NCBI GenBank assembly: GCA_045806665.1
Contig: JBJMIW010000372.1
Coordinates: 1 to 63,338, forward strand
DNA: 63,338 nt
Source of the DNA: Actinoallomurus sp045806665
GTDB lineage: Bacteria > Actinomycetota > Actinomycetes > Streptosporangiales > Streptosporangiaceae
Reading direction: 5' to 3'
Of the stretch, positions 13,664-20,923 are shown one piece after another (within the stretch, counting starts at the first letter, position 1; each line of letters begins with the position of its first letter). Made by a program: the position numbers and the translations under genes. The notes below the pieces were generated by a model that saw only the letters and a list, made by a program, of their open reading frames with translations, had not been told where the DNA came from and ran no database searches.

Positions 13664-15817
13664 TCAGACGCGGGCCTGGGCCGGCAGCGGATCCCCCTCC
13701 GAGAACGTCCCCGTGCGGCGGATGACGTGCCAGCGCAGCGGGGCGCCCAGGACCGCCGTGACGAGTGACTGGAGGACCACCAGGTACATCAGCTGCCGGT
13801 AGACGATCTGCTGGAACGGCAGCACCCACAGGGTGGTCAGGCGCTCGCCGTCGAGCTTCAGCGCGTACGTCGCGGCGGCCGCCTGTGCGGCCACGAACGC
13901 GACCCAGGACACCCCGACCGTCACCGGGTCGAGGAAGATGATGCCGTAGATGGCGAAGACGTCGACCACGGGCGCCAGGCACGGTAGCGCGACCTGGAAG
14001 AGCGTCAGGTACGGCAGGCAACGGCGGCCGAAGCGGCCGGACCGGCCACCCTCGACCAGCGCGCGCTTGTGCTTCCACATCGACTGCAGGGTGCCGTAGC
14101 ACCAGCGGTAGCGCTGGCGCCAGAGCTGACGCAGCGAGGACGGAGCCTCCGTCCAGGCGAGGGCGGTCTCCTCGTACACGACGCGCCAGCCCGCCCGGCA
14201 GATGGCCATGGTCAGGTCGGTGTCCTCGGCGAGGGTCTCGGTGCTGAGGCCGCCGACCGATGCAAGGGCATCCCGCCGGAAGGCGCCGATCGCGCCCGGC
14301 ACGGTCGGCATGCACTCGAGCACGTCGAACATCCGCCGGTCCAGGTTGAAGCCGATGACGTACTCCAGGTGCTGCCAGCGGCCGAGCATTCCCTTGCGGT
14401 TGGCCACCTTGGTGTTGCCGCTGACCGCTCCGACCTGCGGGTCGGCCAGCGGTCGCACGAGATTGCCGATCGTGTCGCGCTGGAACACGGTGTCGCCGTC
14501 GACAAGGACGAGCACGGCGTGGCGCGCGTGGGCGATGCCCGTGTTCAGGGCGGCGGGCTTGCCGCCGTTGGGTCGCCGGATCAGCCGGACGTTCCGGAAC
14601 TCCCGCTCCAGCCGCGCGCCGATGACGGGGGTGTCATCGGTCGATCCGTCGTCGACGATCAGCACCTCGATCGGTGCCGGATAGTCGGTGTTGACGAGCG
14701 AGCGCACCGTCGCCGCGAGACCGACCTCCTCGTTGTACGCCGGGACGATCACCGACACGGGCGGTATGAAGTTTCCGGCGCCAGGCCACGGCATGGTACG
14801 GCGGCGTTCACGGCGGACCCGCCGTACGTGGATGTGCGCGAACAGCGGGAGGGCCAGCAGCCTCAGCGTGGTCAGCGCACCCGCGATCGCGAAGAGGATC
14901 CCCAGCCAGCCGGTGAGCCGGCCGGACCAGCGCTGCCCGTCGATCAGGGCCGTTCCGGTCACCTTGTCGAAGGTCGAGGCGGGCACGTCGGCGGACGGCA
15001 GCCGCATCGCCTCGCTCAGCGTCGTGAACCGGTAGCCCTGGGCGGACAGGCGGGTCAGGAGCGTGTCGAGGGCCTGAACCGTCTGGCTCCGGTCGCCTCC
15101 CGAGTCGTGCATCATCACGACGGCTCCGGCGCCCTTCCGGGGAGTCGCGGCCTCGAGGATCTTGGCCACTCCGGGGCGCCGCCAGTCCTCGGTGTCGTGG
15201 TCGGTGAGCGCGACGACGTAGCCCTGCCCTCCGGCCTCCCGGGCCGCCTGGTATTCAGGCGCCGACAGACCGCCCGGCACGGAGGAGTAGGGCATCCGCA
15301 TGAGCCGGGTGTGAATGCCCGCCGCGCCGGCGAGGGCCCGCTGGGTCAGGCCGAGTTCGAAGCGGATGCGCGAGGGGGAGGAGCTCGCCATGTCGATGTG
15401 GGTGTAGGTGTGCGAGCCGATCTCGTTGCCTTCGCGGACCGCCCGGTCGACGATCTCGGGATGGTCGGCGACGTGCGCTCCGATGACGAAGAACGTCGCG
15501 TGGGCCCCGTGGCGGCGTAGCACGTCGAGGATCTGGGGGGTCCAGCGCGGATCGGGCCCGTCGTCGAAGGTGAGCGCGATGGTGTGGCGGGGCGTCCGGA
15601 TGCTCTGCGGGCGGCCGCCCGACAGGTTCACGACGGGACCGCCGTCCGTCACCGCGGATGGCGCCGCCCCGCTCTTGGTGTACTCGTGCTGCGAAGACTC
15701 CCCGACCACGCCGTGCGCGTAACCGCCCAGCAGGAGGCCGGCGGTGAGGGTGACCGCGCCGAGGAACAGCAGGATCCAGTGGCCGCGTGGATCACGTCGG
15801 CGATCGCGGCGCGCCAT
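13664..15817 (-). CDS. Bifunctional polysaccharide deacetylase / family 2 glycosyltransferase fusion
   Basis: A 717-residue membrane protein starting at ATG 15817, overlapping the upstream gene by one base (TGATG). An N-terminal membrane helix (ILLFLGAVTLTAGLLLGGYA) is followed by a NodB domain: TIALTFDDGPDPRW near residue 80, HTYTH near 140, the divergent RMPYSS motif, and MMHDSGGDRSQT near 245. A second membrane segment leads to a GT-A domain with VSVIVPAYNEE near 390, IVDDGSTDDT, LVDGDT, AEDTDL and RQRYRW (QxxRW), then C-terminal membrane helices. This is the architecture of PgaC/HasA-like synthases with their own deacetylase. I infer synthesis and N-deacetylation of an exported amino-sugar polymer. 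Confidence 0.92.
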   Translation of the reverse strand: MARRDRRRDPRGHWILLFLGAVTLTAGLLLGGYAHGVVGESSQHEYTKSGAAPSAVTDGGPVVNLSGGRPQSIRTPRHTIALTFDDGPDPRWTPQILDVLRRHGAHATFFVIGAHVADHPEIVDRAVREGNEIGSHTYTHIDMASSSPSRIRFELGLTQRALAGAAGIHTRLMRMPYSSVPGGLSAPEYQAAREAGGQGYVVALTDHDTEDWRRPGVAKILEAATPRKGAGAVVMMHDSGGDRSQTVQALDTLLTRLSAQGYRFTTLSEAMRLPSADVPASTFDKVTGTALIDGQRWSGRLTGWLGILFAIAGALTTLRLLALPLFAHIHVRRVRRERRRTMPWPGAGNFIPPVSVIVPAYNEEVGLAATVRSLVNTDYPAPIEVLIVDDGSTDDTPVIGARLEREFRNVRLIRRPNGGKPAALNTGIAHARHAVLVLVDGDTVFQRDTIGNLVRPLADPQVGAVSGNTKVANRKGMLGRWQHLEYVIGFNLDRRMFDVLECMPTVPGAIGAFRRDALASVGGLSTETLAEDTDLTMAICRAGWRVVYEETALAWTEAPSSLRQLWRQRYRWCYGTLQSMWKHKRALVEGGRSGRFGRRCLPYLTLFQVALPCLAPVVDVFAIYGIIFLDPVTVGVSWVAFVAAQAAAATYALKLDGERLTTLWVLPFQQIVYRQLMYLVVLQSLVTAVLGAPLRWHVIRRTGTFSEGDPLPAQARV

Positions 15818-16293
15818 CAGGTGTGCACCGGGTGGGGGTTCTTGGTCCGCCCATACCCGTGCCCCTTGCCGGGCGGTGTGGACGATGCCGTGGGTGTGAC
15901 GGTCGCGGTGGGGGAGGTCCGCGCCGGGGGCGGCGTGGTGGCGGGGGCGCCCGGCCCCGTGCCCTTGGGAGAGTGCGACGTACCGGTCGTCGGGGCGGGG
16001 CCGCTGGGCGCGAGCCCGGCGGCGGAGCTTCCTGCCGGGACGGGCCGGCGCGCGCCATCGCGGGGCATGAGCCCGTCCTGGACGGGGCCATGGCCGGACG
16101 GTGAGCTTTGCGCCTGAGGCCACGGGGTGAGCGGCACTCGGGTCCCGGTGACCAGCCCTACTGTGACGACCACGAGATAGGCGGCGAGGACGCACCCCAG
16201 CGCGATCCCCGTACGTCGCAGTATCCGTGCCCGTCGGCCGGTCGGGTCGACGAAAACGGGGTCCCGTTCAACCACCTCAGTCGCTTGCTCCAC
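15817..16293 (-). CDS. Small membrane protein with Pro/Thr/Ser-rich tail, partner of the synthase
   Basis: A 158-residue protein from ATG 16293, overlapping the deacetylase/glycosyltransferase start by one base, so the two are translationally coupled. Residues about 25-50 form one membrane helix (RTGIALGCVLAAYLVVVTVG) after a short cytoplasmic part. The rest is a low-complexity Gly/Pro/Ser/Thr region predicted outside the membrane. No known domain. Coupling suggests an accessory subunit or wall-spanning stalk for the polysaccharide synthase, but that is inference only. Confidence 0.75.
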   Translation of the reverse strand: MEQATEVVERDPVFVDPTGRRARILRRTGIALGCVLAAYLVVVTVGLVTGTRVPLTPWPQAQSSPSGHGPVQDGLMPRDGARRPVPAGSSAAGLAPSGPAPTTGTSHSPKGTGPGAPATTPPPARTSPTATVTPTASSTPPGKGHGYGRTKNPHPVHT

Positions 16294-16396
16294 GCGGGCA
16301 GTCTAGAACCCAAAAAACCGGCAAACGCCACAAATGCGTTCACTGTCCTCTTGTCGGATCACGTGTCAGAATCCGCAAAGCGCTTGCGCCGCTGGT

Positions 16397-16402
16397 TAAC
16401 GT
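16397..16402 (+). promoter_or_regulatory. Likely -10 element of a leaderless LOG-family transcript
   Basis: TAACGT is separated by seven bases (GGGGGCC) from ATG 16410. Confidence 0.4.
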
Positions 16403-16409
16403 GGGGGCC

Positions 16410-17216
16410 ATGCGACCTGACGAGGCGCCGCGGAGGAGACGACAGGGTCCGGTGACCCTCCGCGGCAAGGCGATCCCCGCCACGACCACCGACCAGCGAC
16501 TGCTCGACTCGCGCGGCCCCTCCGACTGGCTGCACACCGACCCCTGGCGGGTGCTGCGCATCCAGGCCGAGTTCGTCGAGGGGTTCGGTCTGCTGGCGGA
16601 GCTGCCCCGCGCGGTCAGCGTCTTCGGCTCCGCCCGTACGAAGCCAGGCTCGGAGGAGTACGAACTGGCGGAGCAGATCGGCGCCCTGCTCGCTGAGGCC
16701 GGCTACGCCGTGATCACCGGGGGCGGCCCGGGGATCATGGAGGCCGCCAACCGGGGGGCCGACGAGGCCGGCGGCGTCTCGGTCGGCCTGGGCATCGAGC
16801 TGCCGTTCGAGCAGGGGCTTAACGACTACATCGACATCGGCCTGGAGTTCCGGTATTTCTTCGTCCGGAAGACGATGTTCGTCAAGTACTCCCAGGCGTT
16901 CGTCGTGCTCCCCGGCGGATTCGGGACGCTGGACGAACTGTTCGAGGCGATCACCCTCGTACAGACCAGGAAGATCACCCGGTTCCCGATCGTGCTGGTC
17001 GGCACGCAGTTCTGGGGCGGCCTGCTGCAGTGGGTCAAGGAGCAGATGGTGCCCGCCGGGAAGATCTCCCCCGAGGACCTCGACCTGGTGCACGTCACCG
17101 ACGACCCCGCCGAGGTGGTGGACTGCATCAAGCGCGCCCACGAGACCCAGGAGCGCGCGCTGCAGGAACGCGCGGCCCAGGAGGCCGACGCCCGCGCGGG
17201 AGGGAACGGAAGCTGA
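16410..17216 (+). CDS. LOG family protein (TIGR00730), cytokinin riboside 5'-monophosphate phosphoribohydrolase-like
   Basis: A 268-residue protein from ATG 16410. After a basic N-terminus come the Rossmann-like elements AVSVFGSARTKPGS near residue 72, VITGGGPGIMEAANRGA near 105 and the family signature VVLPGGFGTLDELFEA near 165. These are the PGGxGTxxE and GGGPGxME motifs of phosphoribohydrolases that release free cytokinin bases or hydrolyse nucleotide monophosphates. The N-terminal extension of about 65 residues is common in actinobacteria. It follows dapE in many actinobacteria, separated here by the MerR and deacetylase genes. A charged Glu/Ala tail ends the protein. Confidence 0.92.
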   Translation: MRPDEAPRRRRQGPVTLRGKAIPATTTDQRLLDSRGPSDWLHTDPWRVLRIQAEFVEGFGLLAELPRAVSVFGSARTKPGSEEYELAEQIGALLAEAGYAVITGGGPGIMEAANRGADEAGGVSVGLGIELPFEQGLNDYIDIGLEFRYFFVRKTMFVKYSQAFVVLPGGFGTLDELFEAITLVQTRKITRFPIVLVGTQFWGGLLQWVKEQMVPAGKISPEDLDLVHVTDDPAEVVDCIKRAHETQERALQERAAQEADARAGGNGS

Positions 17217-17254
17217 TGCGCGTCTGCGTTTTCTGCTTTTCGGCTGGCCCCTGA
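17216..17254 (+). pseudogene. First 12 codons of a probable second LOG-family gene, truncated
   Basis: ATG 17216 overlaps the LOG stop codon (TGATG), and the peptide reads MRVCVFCFSAGP then stop. Short LOG proteins commonly begin MRICVFCGSS or similar, so the start of a coupled second LOG gene seems to survive. The remainder is absent. The break coincides with the left edge of the Asp23/Wadjet block. The following 100 bases, to 17353, hold no gene. Confidence 0.45.
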
Positions 17255-17353
17255 GAGGACCCATAGCAACCTGACTTTGCGATCCGACTTCTCTCTCCGT
17301 CTCCGGGCAGCCACCCGCCCGGATTCGAGGTTCCGAAAACCGTACAGTCCGGG

Positions 17354-17875
17354 CTAATGAACGTCGTCCACCTCGATGTCGACGGTGTGCAGTTCGACGC
17401 CGAGTTGGTCGCGAGCCGCGGCGCGGATCGCGCGGCGTACCCGGTCGGCGGCGGCGAGGGTGGCGTAGCGGAGGCTGAGGTGGATTTGGACCTTGCCGTG
17501 GTCGGTGGGAACGGGAAATCCGCATCGTCGTACCTTCACCCCGGGGATGGTCTCGGCGACGATCGCGAGCAGAGCGCTGGCTGCATGCTCGCTGATCGAC
17601 AGGTGCAGTGGAGGGTCGGCGGGCAGTGGGAGCGTGCGTGAAGAGTGTGGCTCGGCGCGGACGCGCGACATGACCGCGTTGAGGAATCCGGGCGGGGGCC
17701 GTATCGGTTCGGCGCGCATGAGTTCGGCGGCGCGGTGCAAAAAGGCGAGGGCGGCCGCGGTCTGCTGGCAGTGCGGGCAACTGCGTTCGTGTTCATCAGG
17801 TGCGCCGGCGACGACGTGGTCGTGGAGGATGTTGATCGCCCGGCCGCATGCCAGCCGGTCGCAGGGCGGGTTCAT
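17354..17875 (-). CDS. Zinc-finger anti-sigma-like / Asp23-like fusion protein
   Basis: About 173 residues. I prefer ATG 17875, which forms an ATGA overlap with the sigma-factor stop; ATG 17881 adds two residues. The N-terminal third has HERSCPHCQQ, the H-x3-C-x2-C signature of zinc-binding anti-sigma domains. A hinge (RTLPLPADPPLHLSISEHA) leads to a C-terminal Asp23-like fold (LSLRYATLAAADRVRRAIRA, ELHTVDIEVDDVH). There is no membrane segment, unlike classical anti-sigma factors. I infer that it holds the adjacent ECF sigma factor and senses the Asp23 proteins encoded divergently. This control is proposed, not shown. Confidence 0.75.
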   Translation of the reverse strand: MNPPCDRLACGRAINILHDHVVAGAPDEHERSCPHCQQTAAALAFLHRAAELMRAEPIRPPPGFLNAVMSRVRAEPHSSRTLPLPADPPLHLSISEHAASALLAIVAETIPGVKVRRCGFPVPTDHGKVQIHLSLRYATLAAADRVRRAIRAAARDQLGVELHTVDIEVDDVH

Positions 17876-18420
17876 CGCCATGGTGTCAGCTCCGCGGCCA
17901 GACGGGCACGGGCTCGGTGAATGCGGCCGCGGACGGCCTCGGGCCCGGCCTGGGTGGCTTCGGCGATCTGGTCATAGGACAGCCCCTCCAACTCTTTGAG
18001 CACCCAACATGCTCGCTGTTGCGGTGTGAGGTGGGTAAGCGCACGCCGGAGCGCCCCGAGCAGGTCGTCGGCGAGTGCTTCTTGTTCGGGATTTCCCGAT
18101 GGTGACGCCGGTGGTGGCGCGGTCTCCAGGTCGGCCTGCGGGCAGCGCGAGCGCGCGGCCTGTAGGGCACGGGTGGCGGCGACGCGATATAGCCAGGCAG
18201 CGAATGCCTGTTCGGCGCGGACGTCGTGCAGCCGCCGCCAGGCGATGACGAACGTGTCCTGGGCGGCGTCCTCGGCGTCATGGGCGTTGTGGAGAATGCG
18301 CAGCGTGACGCGGTACACCGGGCCGGCGTAGCGGCGCAGGAGCTGTTCGAAGGCCGTGGTGTCCCCGGCGCGCGCCCGCACCACCAAGGCGCCGTCGGCG
18401 TCTTGCGCCGCGAGGTTCAC
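17872..18420 (-). CDS. ECF RNA polymerase sigma factor of the Asp23 locus
   Basis: A 182-residue sigma-70-family protein from ATG 18420. Region 2 covers residues about 20-90 (LRILHNAHDAEDAAQDTFVIAW, then AFAAWLYRVAATRAL). Region 4 covers about 125-178 (LTPQQRACWVLKELEGLSYD and EAVRGRIHRARARLA). Its stop codon overlaps the start of the zinc-finger/Asp23 gene, the usual arrangement for a sigma factor and its regulator. A CRP-like palindrome lies 33 bases upstream. Targets probably include the divergent Asp23 operon. No own-type GGAAC promoter is seen. Confidence 0.9.
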   Translation of the reverse strand: MNLAAQDADGALVVRARAGDTTAFEQLLRRYAGPVYRVTLRILHNAHDAEDAAQDTFVIAWRRLHDVRAEQAFAAWLYRVAATRALQAARSRCPQADLETAPPPASPSGNPEQEALADDLLGALRRALTHLTPQQRACWVLKELEGLSYDQIAEATQAGPEAVRGRIHRARARLAAELTPWR

Positions 18421-18452
18421 CGCCGCTGCGGGGGGCGGAAATCATCCATGGT

Positions 18453-18468
18453 TGTGATCCAGATCACT
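18453..18468. promoter_or_regulatory. CRP-family (GlxR-like) binding site in the divergent region
   Basis: TGTGATCCAGATCACT matches the TGTGA-N6-TCACA consensus at nine of ten fixed positions. It lies 33 bases before the sigma-factor start and about 245 bases before the Asp23 gene. The remaining 290 bases between the two arms carry no gene. A CRP/FNR regulator sensing a cyclic nucleotide or redox state could act here. Confidence 0.5.
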
Positions 18469-18712
18469 GGTGTCGGAGCGTGAGGTACGGCTTCCACACG
18501 CATCTTCTGTATGTCTACCCAGTGAGCGCAGTGGGTGGGCATTAGGCAGCGGTGTGGTGAAGGTGCCGGCGAGGCGCTCAAGGCGCGGCACGGGCGGCCG
18601 GGACCGGGGCCTACTGGTCGGCGGTTCTTCAGGCGGGTGCGTCGTCGGGACTGACGGCCGCAGGGATGGGCGTGACACGCACGATCGTGTCTCGCAGACG
18701 AAGGGGAGCCAC

Positions 18713-19192
18713 ATGAGCGCAACGGAGAGTGCGAAGACCTCCTCGGCCGCTTCGGAGTCCACGGCAGGCCCAGTGACCGCCCGCACGGCCAGTGAGCTGG
18801 TCGGCGAGCACGGCAAGACAGCGATCGCGGATGCGGTCGTCGCCAAGATCGCCGGTATGGCGACCCGCGAGGTGCCGGGAGTTTACGCGATGGGGTCGGG
18901 TCTGTCCCGCGCATTCGGCGCCGTCCGCGAACACCTTCCCAGGGCCGGCGGCCCGAGCATCACTCAGGGCGTCATGGTCGAGGTGGGCGAGCGGCAGACC
19001 GCCATCGACCTGGACATGATCGTCGAGTATGGGGTGTCCATCCCCGATCTGGCCAACGGGGTCCGGCGCAACGTGATCAGTGCCGTGGAGAAGATGTGCG
19101 GCCTGGAGGTCAAGGAGGTCAATATCACCGTCGGTGATATCCACCTTCCGGACGAAGAATCCGCCGAGTCGGCCGAGCCACGAGTCCAGTGA
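18713..19192 (+). CDS. Asp23/Gls24 family envelope stress response protein
   Basis: A 159-residue protein from ATG 18713 after AAGGGGAG. A Ser/Thr/Ala-rich N-terminus precedes the Asp23 core at residues about 35-150: GKTAIADAVVAKIAGMATRE, VPGVYAMGSG, VEVGERQTAIDLDMIVEYG, IPDLANGVRRNVISAVEKM and CGLEVKEVNITVGDIHLPDE. In Firmicutes such proteins form a layer at the membrane anchored by AmaP, which is also encoded here. It opens a seven-gene operon in which nearly all junctions overlap. Envelope homeostasis is the known family theme; the mechanism in actinobacteria is not established. Confidence 0.92.
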   Translation: MSATESAKTSSAASESTAGPVTARTASELVGEHGKTAIADAVVAKIAGMATREVPGVYAMGSGLSRAFGAVREHLPRAGGPSITQGVMVEVGERQTAIDLDMIVEYGVSIPDLANGVRRNVISAVEKMCGLEVKEVNITVGDIHLPDEESAESAEPRVQ

Positions 19193-19500
19193 CATTCTTC
19201 GGCGACACCGCCGAAACTGGGCGACTGGCGGACCGGATCGCTGCGGCGGTGAGCGCATGCCCATCGGTCGCCCGCCTTGCCGATGGCCCGGTCGCCACAT
19301 ACCTGCCCGGCCGCGCCGTCCAGGGTGTGGCCGTCGGCGAGTGCGAGGTGCGGATCGCGGTGGTGGCCATCTATGGGCGGCCGTTGGCCGAGGTCGCCGA
19401 TCAGGTGCGCGAAGCCGTGCAGCGTGTGACGCCGCATCAGCGGATCGACGTCGCGATCGACGACATGGAGATTCCTGGCGCGGCCGGGCAGACAGGGTGA
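19189..19500 (+). CDS. Short Asp23-like protein
   Basis: A 103-residue protein from GTG 19189, overlapping the previous stop (GTGA). The sequence ADRIAAAVSACPSVARLADG, then VGECEVRIAVVAIYGRPLAE, VADQVREAVQ and RIDVAIDDMEIP, follows the pattern of the Asp23 fold with its N-terminal helix shortened. No membrane segment. Similar short proteins accompany Asp23 genes in other actinobacteria. It probably joins or caps the Asp23 assembly, as inferred from coupling and fold only. Confidence 0.8.
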   Translation: MTFFGDTAETGRLADRIAAAVSACPSVARLADGPVATYLPGRAVQGVAVGECEVRIAVVAIYGRPLAEVADQVREAVQRVTPHQRIDVAIDDMEIPGAAGQTG

Positions 19501-19709
19501 AGCCGGACCGGCGGGCCTTCAGCGCCTGGGTGCGGGCCCATCATCCCGATGTCGGCGGCGATCCGGGTGAGTTCGCGGCCGGGCTGGCGCGCTGGCGCGC
19601 TGGTGCTGGTCCGGCCGGCGAGGTGAGGGTGTTCCGTTCCCGGGGCGGGCTCTGGCTGCTCGGACGCTGGTTTAGGCGCCGGCGCCGGATAAAGCGGCGC
19701 GTGATGTGA
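19497..19709 (+). CDS. Small basic peptide with a J-domain-like HPD segment
   Basis: A 70-residue protein from GTG 19497, again in a GTGA overlap. The first half reads AFSAWVRAHHPDVGGDPGEF, which resembles the helix II/HPD/helix III part of DnaJ proteins, where HPD stimulates DnaK. Helix I is missing or very short. The second half is strongly basic (LLGRWFRRRRRIKRRVM) with a few hydrophobic residues and may contact membrane or nucleic acid. I infer a chaperone-recruiting or structural adaptor of the Asp23 layer, with low certainty. Confidence 0.7.
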   Translation: MKPDRRAFSAWVRAHHPDVGGDPGEFAAGLARWRAGAGPAGEVRVFRSRGGLWLLGRWFRRRRRIKRRVM

Positions 19710-19728
19710 GGGAAGGGGTGTGGCAGCT

Positions 19729-19920
19729 ATGGACGAGCTGCGCTGGTGGCCGGTGGTCGGTCTGGCGTTCGGGACCGCATTGGGGTTCGCCGGCGCCTTC
19801 GGCGGCGTCGGCGCGTTCCTGATTGTGCTGGTGCTCGGAGTGGTCGGATTGTTGGCCGGACGGGCGCTGATGGGCGACTTGGACCTAGGTGAGCTGCTCG
19901 GCGGCCGGAGGCGCTCATGA
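19729..19920 (+). CDS. DUF2273-like small membrane protein
   Basis: A 63-residue protein. I chose ATG 19729, ten bases after GAGGGAAGGGG; a GTG nine bases upstream lies too close to that site. It is almost wholly two hydrophobic helices (WWPVVGLAFGTALGFAGAFG and AFLIVLVLGVVGLLAGRAL) and a short basic end (GGRRRS). Such proteins are conserved partners of Asp23 and AmaP and probably form membrane hairpins that help anchor the Asp23 layer. Confidence 0.85.
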   Translation: MDELRWWPVVGLAFGTALGFAGAFGGVGAFLIVLVLGVVGLLAGRALMGDLDLGELLGGRRRS

Positions 19921-20330
19921 ACACCGTGCCACCGGCGTTGGCCGGTGCGGAGCTCGAACAGCGCGTGGCGGCCCCGGAGATCCGCGGCCGTACGGCGATC
20001 GCCGGTCGGGTGGTGGAGAAAATCGCGGCTCGAGCGCTCACCGAGGTGGATGCGGCCGGCGGGGCCGCCCGGCGGCTTTGGGGCGTTCCACTCGGAAGCG
20101 ATGCCGCAGGCACCAGGTCGCGGGTTAAGGCTCGCGTCGACGGTCGACTGGCGATGCTGCAGATGCGGATCTTTGTGGTCTACCCGGCGCCGATCCGGCA
20201 GGTGACACAGAGGCTACGCGCCCGGGTGATGTCCCGCGTCGGCGAGCTGACCGGCCTGCACGTACGTCAGGTCGACATCGAGATCGTTCGGCTCACCCCA
20301 CCGGAACGAGCCGGCAGGCGGCCGCTATGA
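19917..20330 (+). CDS. Second full Asp23/Gls24-like protein
   Basis: A 137-residue protein from ATG 19917, overlapping the previous stop (ATGA). The core includes GRTAIAGRVVEKIAARALTE, AARRLWGVPLG, RLAMLQMRIFVVYPAPIRQV and GLHVRQVDIEIVRL, clearly related to the protein at 18713 but lacking its N-terminal extension. Two Asp23 paralogues in one operon are common in actinobacteria and suggest hetero-oligomers. No signal peptide. Confidence 0.88.
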   Translation: MNTVPPALAGAELEQRVAAPEIRGRTAIAGRVVEKIAARALTEVDAAGGAARRLWGVPLGSDAAGTRSRVKARVDGRLAMLQMRIFVVYPAPIRQVTQRLRARVMSRVGELTGLHVRQVDIEIVRLTPPERAGRRPL

Positions 20331-20920
20331 CCGCTTCAGAGCAGACCCGGCCGCCCAAGACGGTATCTCGCCGTGCGAGAAGGCGGGCGTTCCGGCCCCG
20401 GCGCACCATCCCGGCGATCGTGACGGCCGCCGCGTTGGCCACCGCCGCCATCCTCGTCGCCATCGAGGTGATCACCGCGCTGCTGTTCCACCAGTCGGCG
20501 AACGTGCTGCCGGTGGCAGACCTGGCGCGGCTCGGCCGCGACACGCACTGGGACGATCCACTGGCGCTGGCCGTGTCGGGCGTCGTTGCGGCACTCGGCC
20601 TGCTGCTGTTCCTGCTCGCGCTGTGGCCCGGACACCGGCGGGTCATCGCGTTGGCCTGCGATGACCCCGACATGGTGATGGGCATCACCGCACTGGGGCT
20701 ACGGCGGCAGATCGCGCAGGTCGCCCAGAGCGTGGACGGTATCACCCGCGCCCGCATCACAGTCGGACAACGCCGCATCCAGATCCACGCGGCCAGCCCG
20801 CTCCGCGACACCCGCGGCCTCGCCGAGCAGGTGCACAACGCCGTAACCGAACGCCTTGACCGACTCGCGCCGCTGCGCCTGCCGCGGCTGCGCATCACCG
20901 TGCGGAACCGAAAGGACTGA
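20327..20920 (+). CDS. DUF6286-like membrane protein
   Basis: A 197-residue protein from ATG 20327 in an ATGA overlap. After a basic N-terminus (KTVSRRARRRAFRPRRT) come two membrane helices, AIVTAAALATAAILVAIEVI and LALAVSGVVAALGLLLFLLA. A soluble domain follows with TALGLRRQIAQVAQSVDGIT, RARITVGQRRIQIHA and LRITVRNRKD, an alpha/beta pattern much like Asp23. It probably lies in the membrane with its C-terminal domain in the cytoplasm against the Asp23 layer. Confidence 0.85.
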   Translation: MTASEQTRPPKTVSRRARRRAFRPRRTIPAIVTAAALATAAILVAIEVITALLFHQSANVLPVADLARLGRDTHWDDPLALAVSGVVAALGLLLFLLALWPGHRRVIALACDDPDMVMGITALGLRRQIAQVAQSVDGITRARITVGQRRIQIHAASPLRDTRGLAEQVHNAVTERLDRLAPLRLPRLRITVRNRKD

Positions 20921-20923
20921 CCC

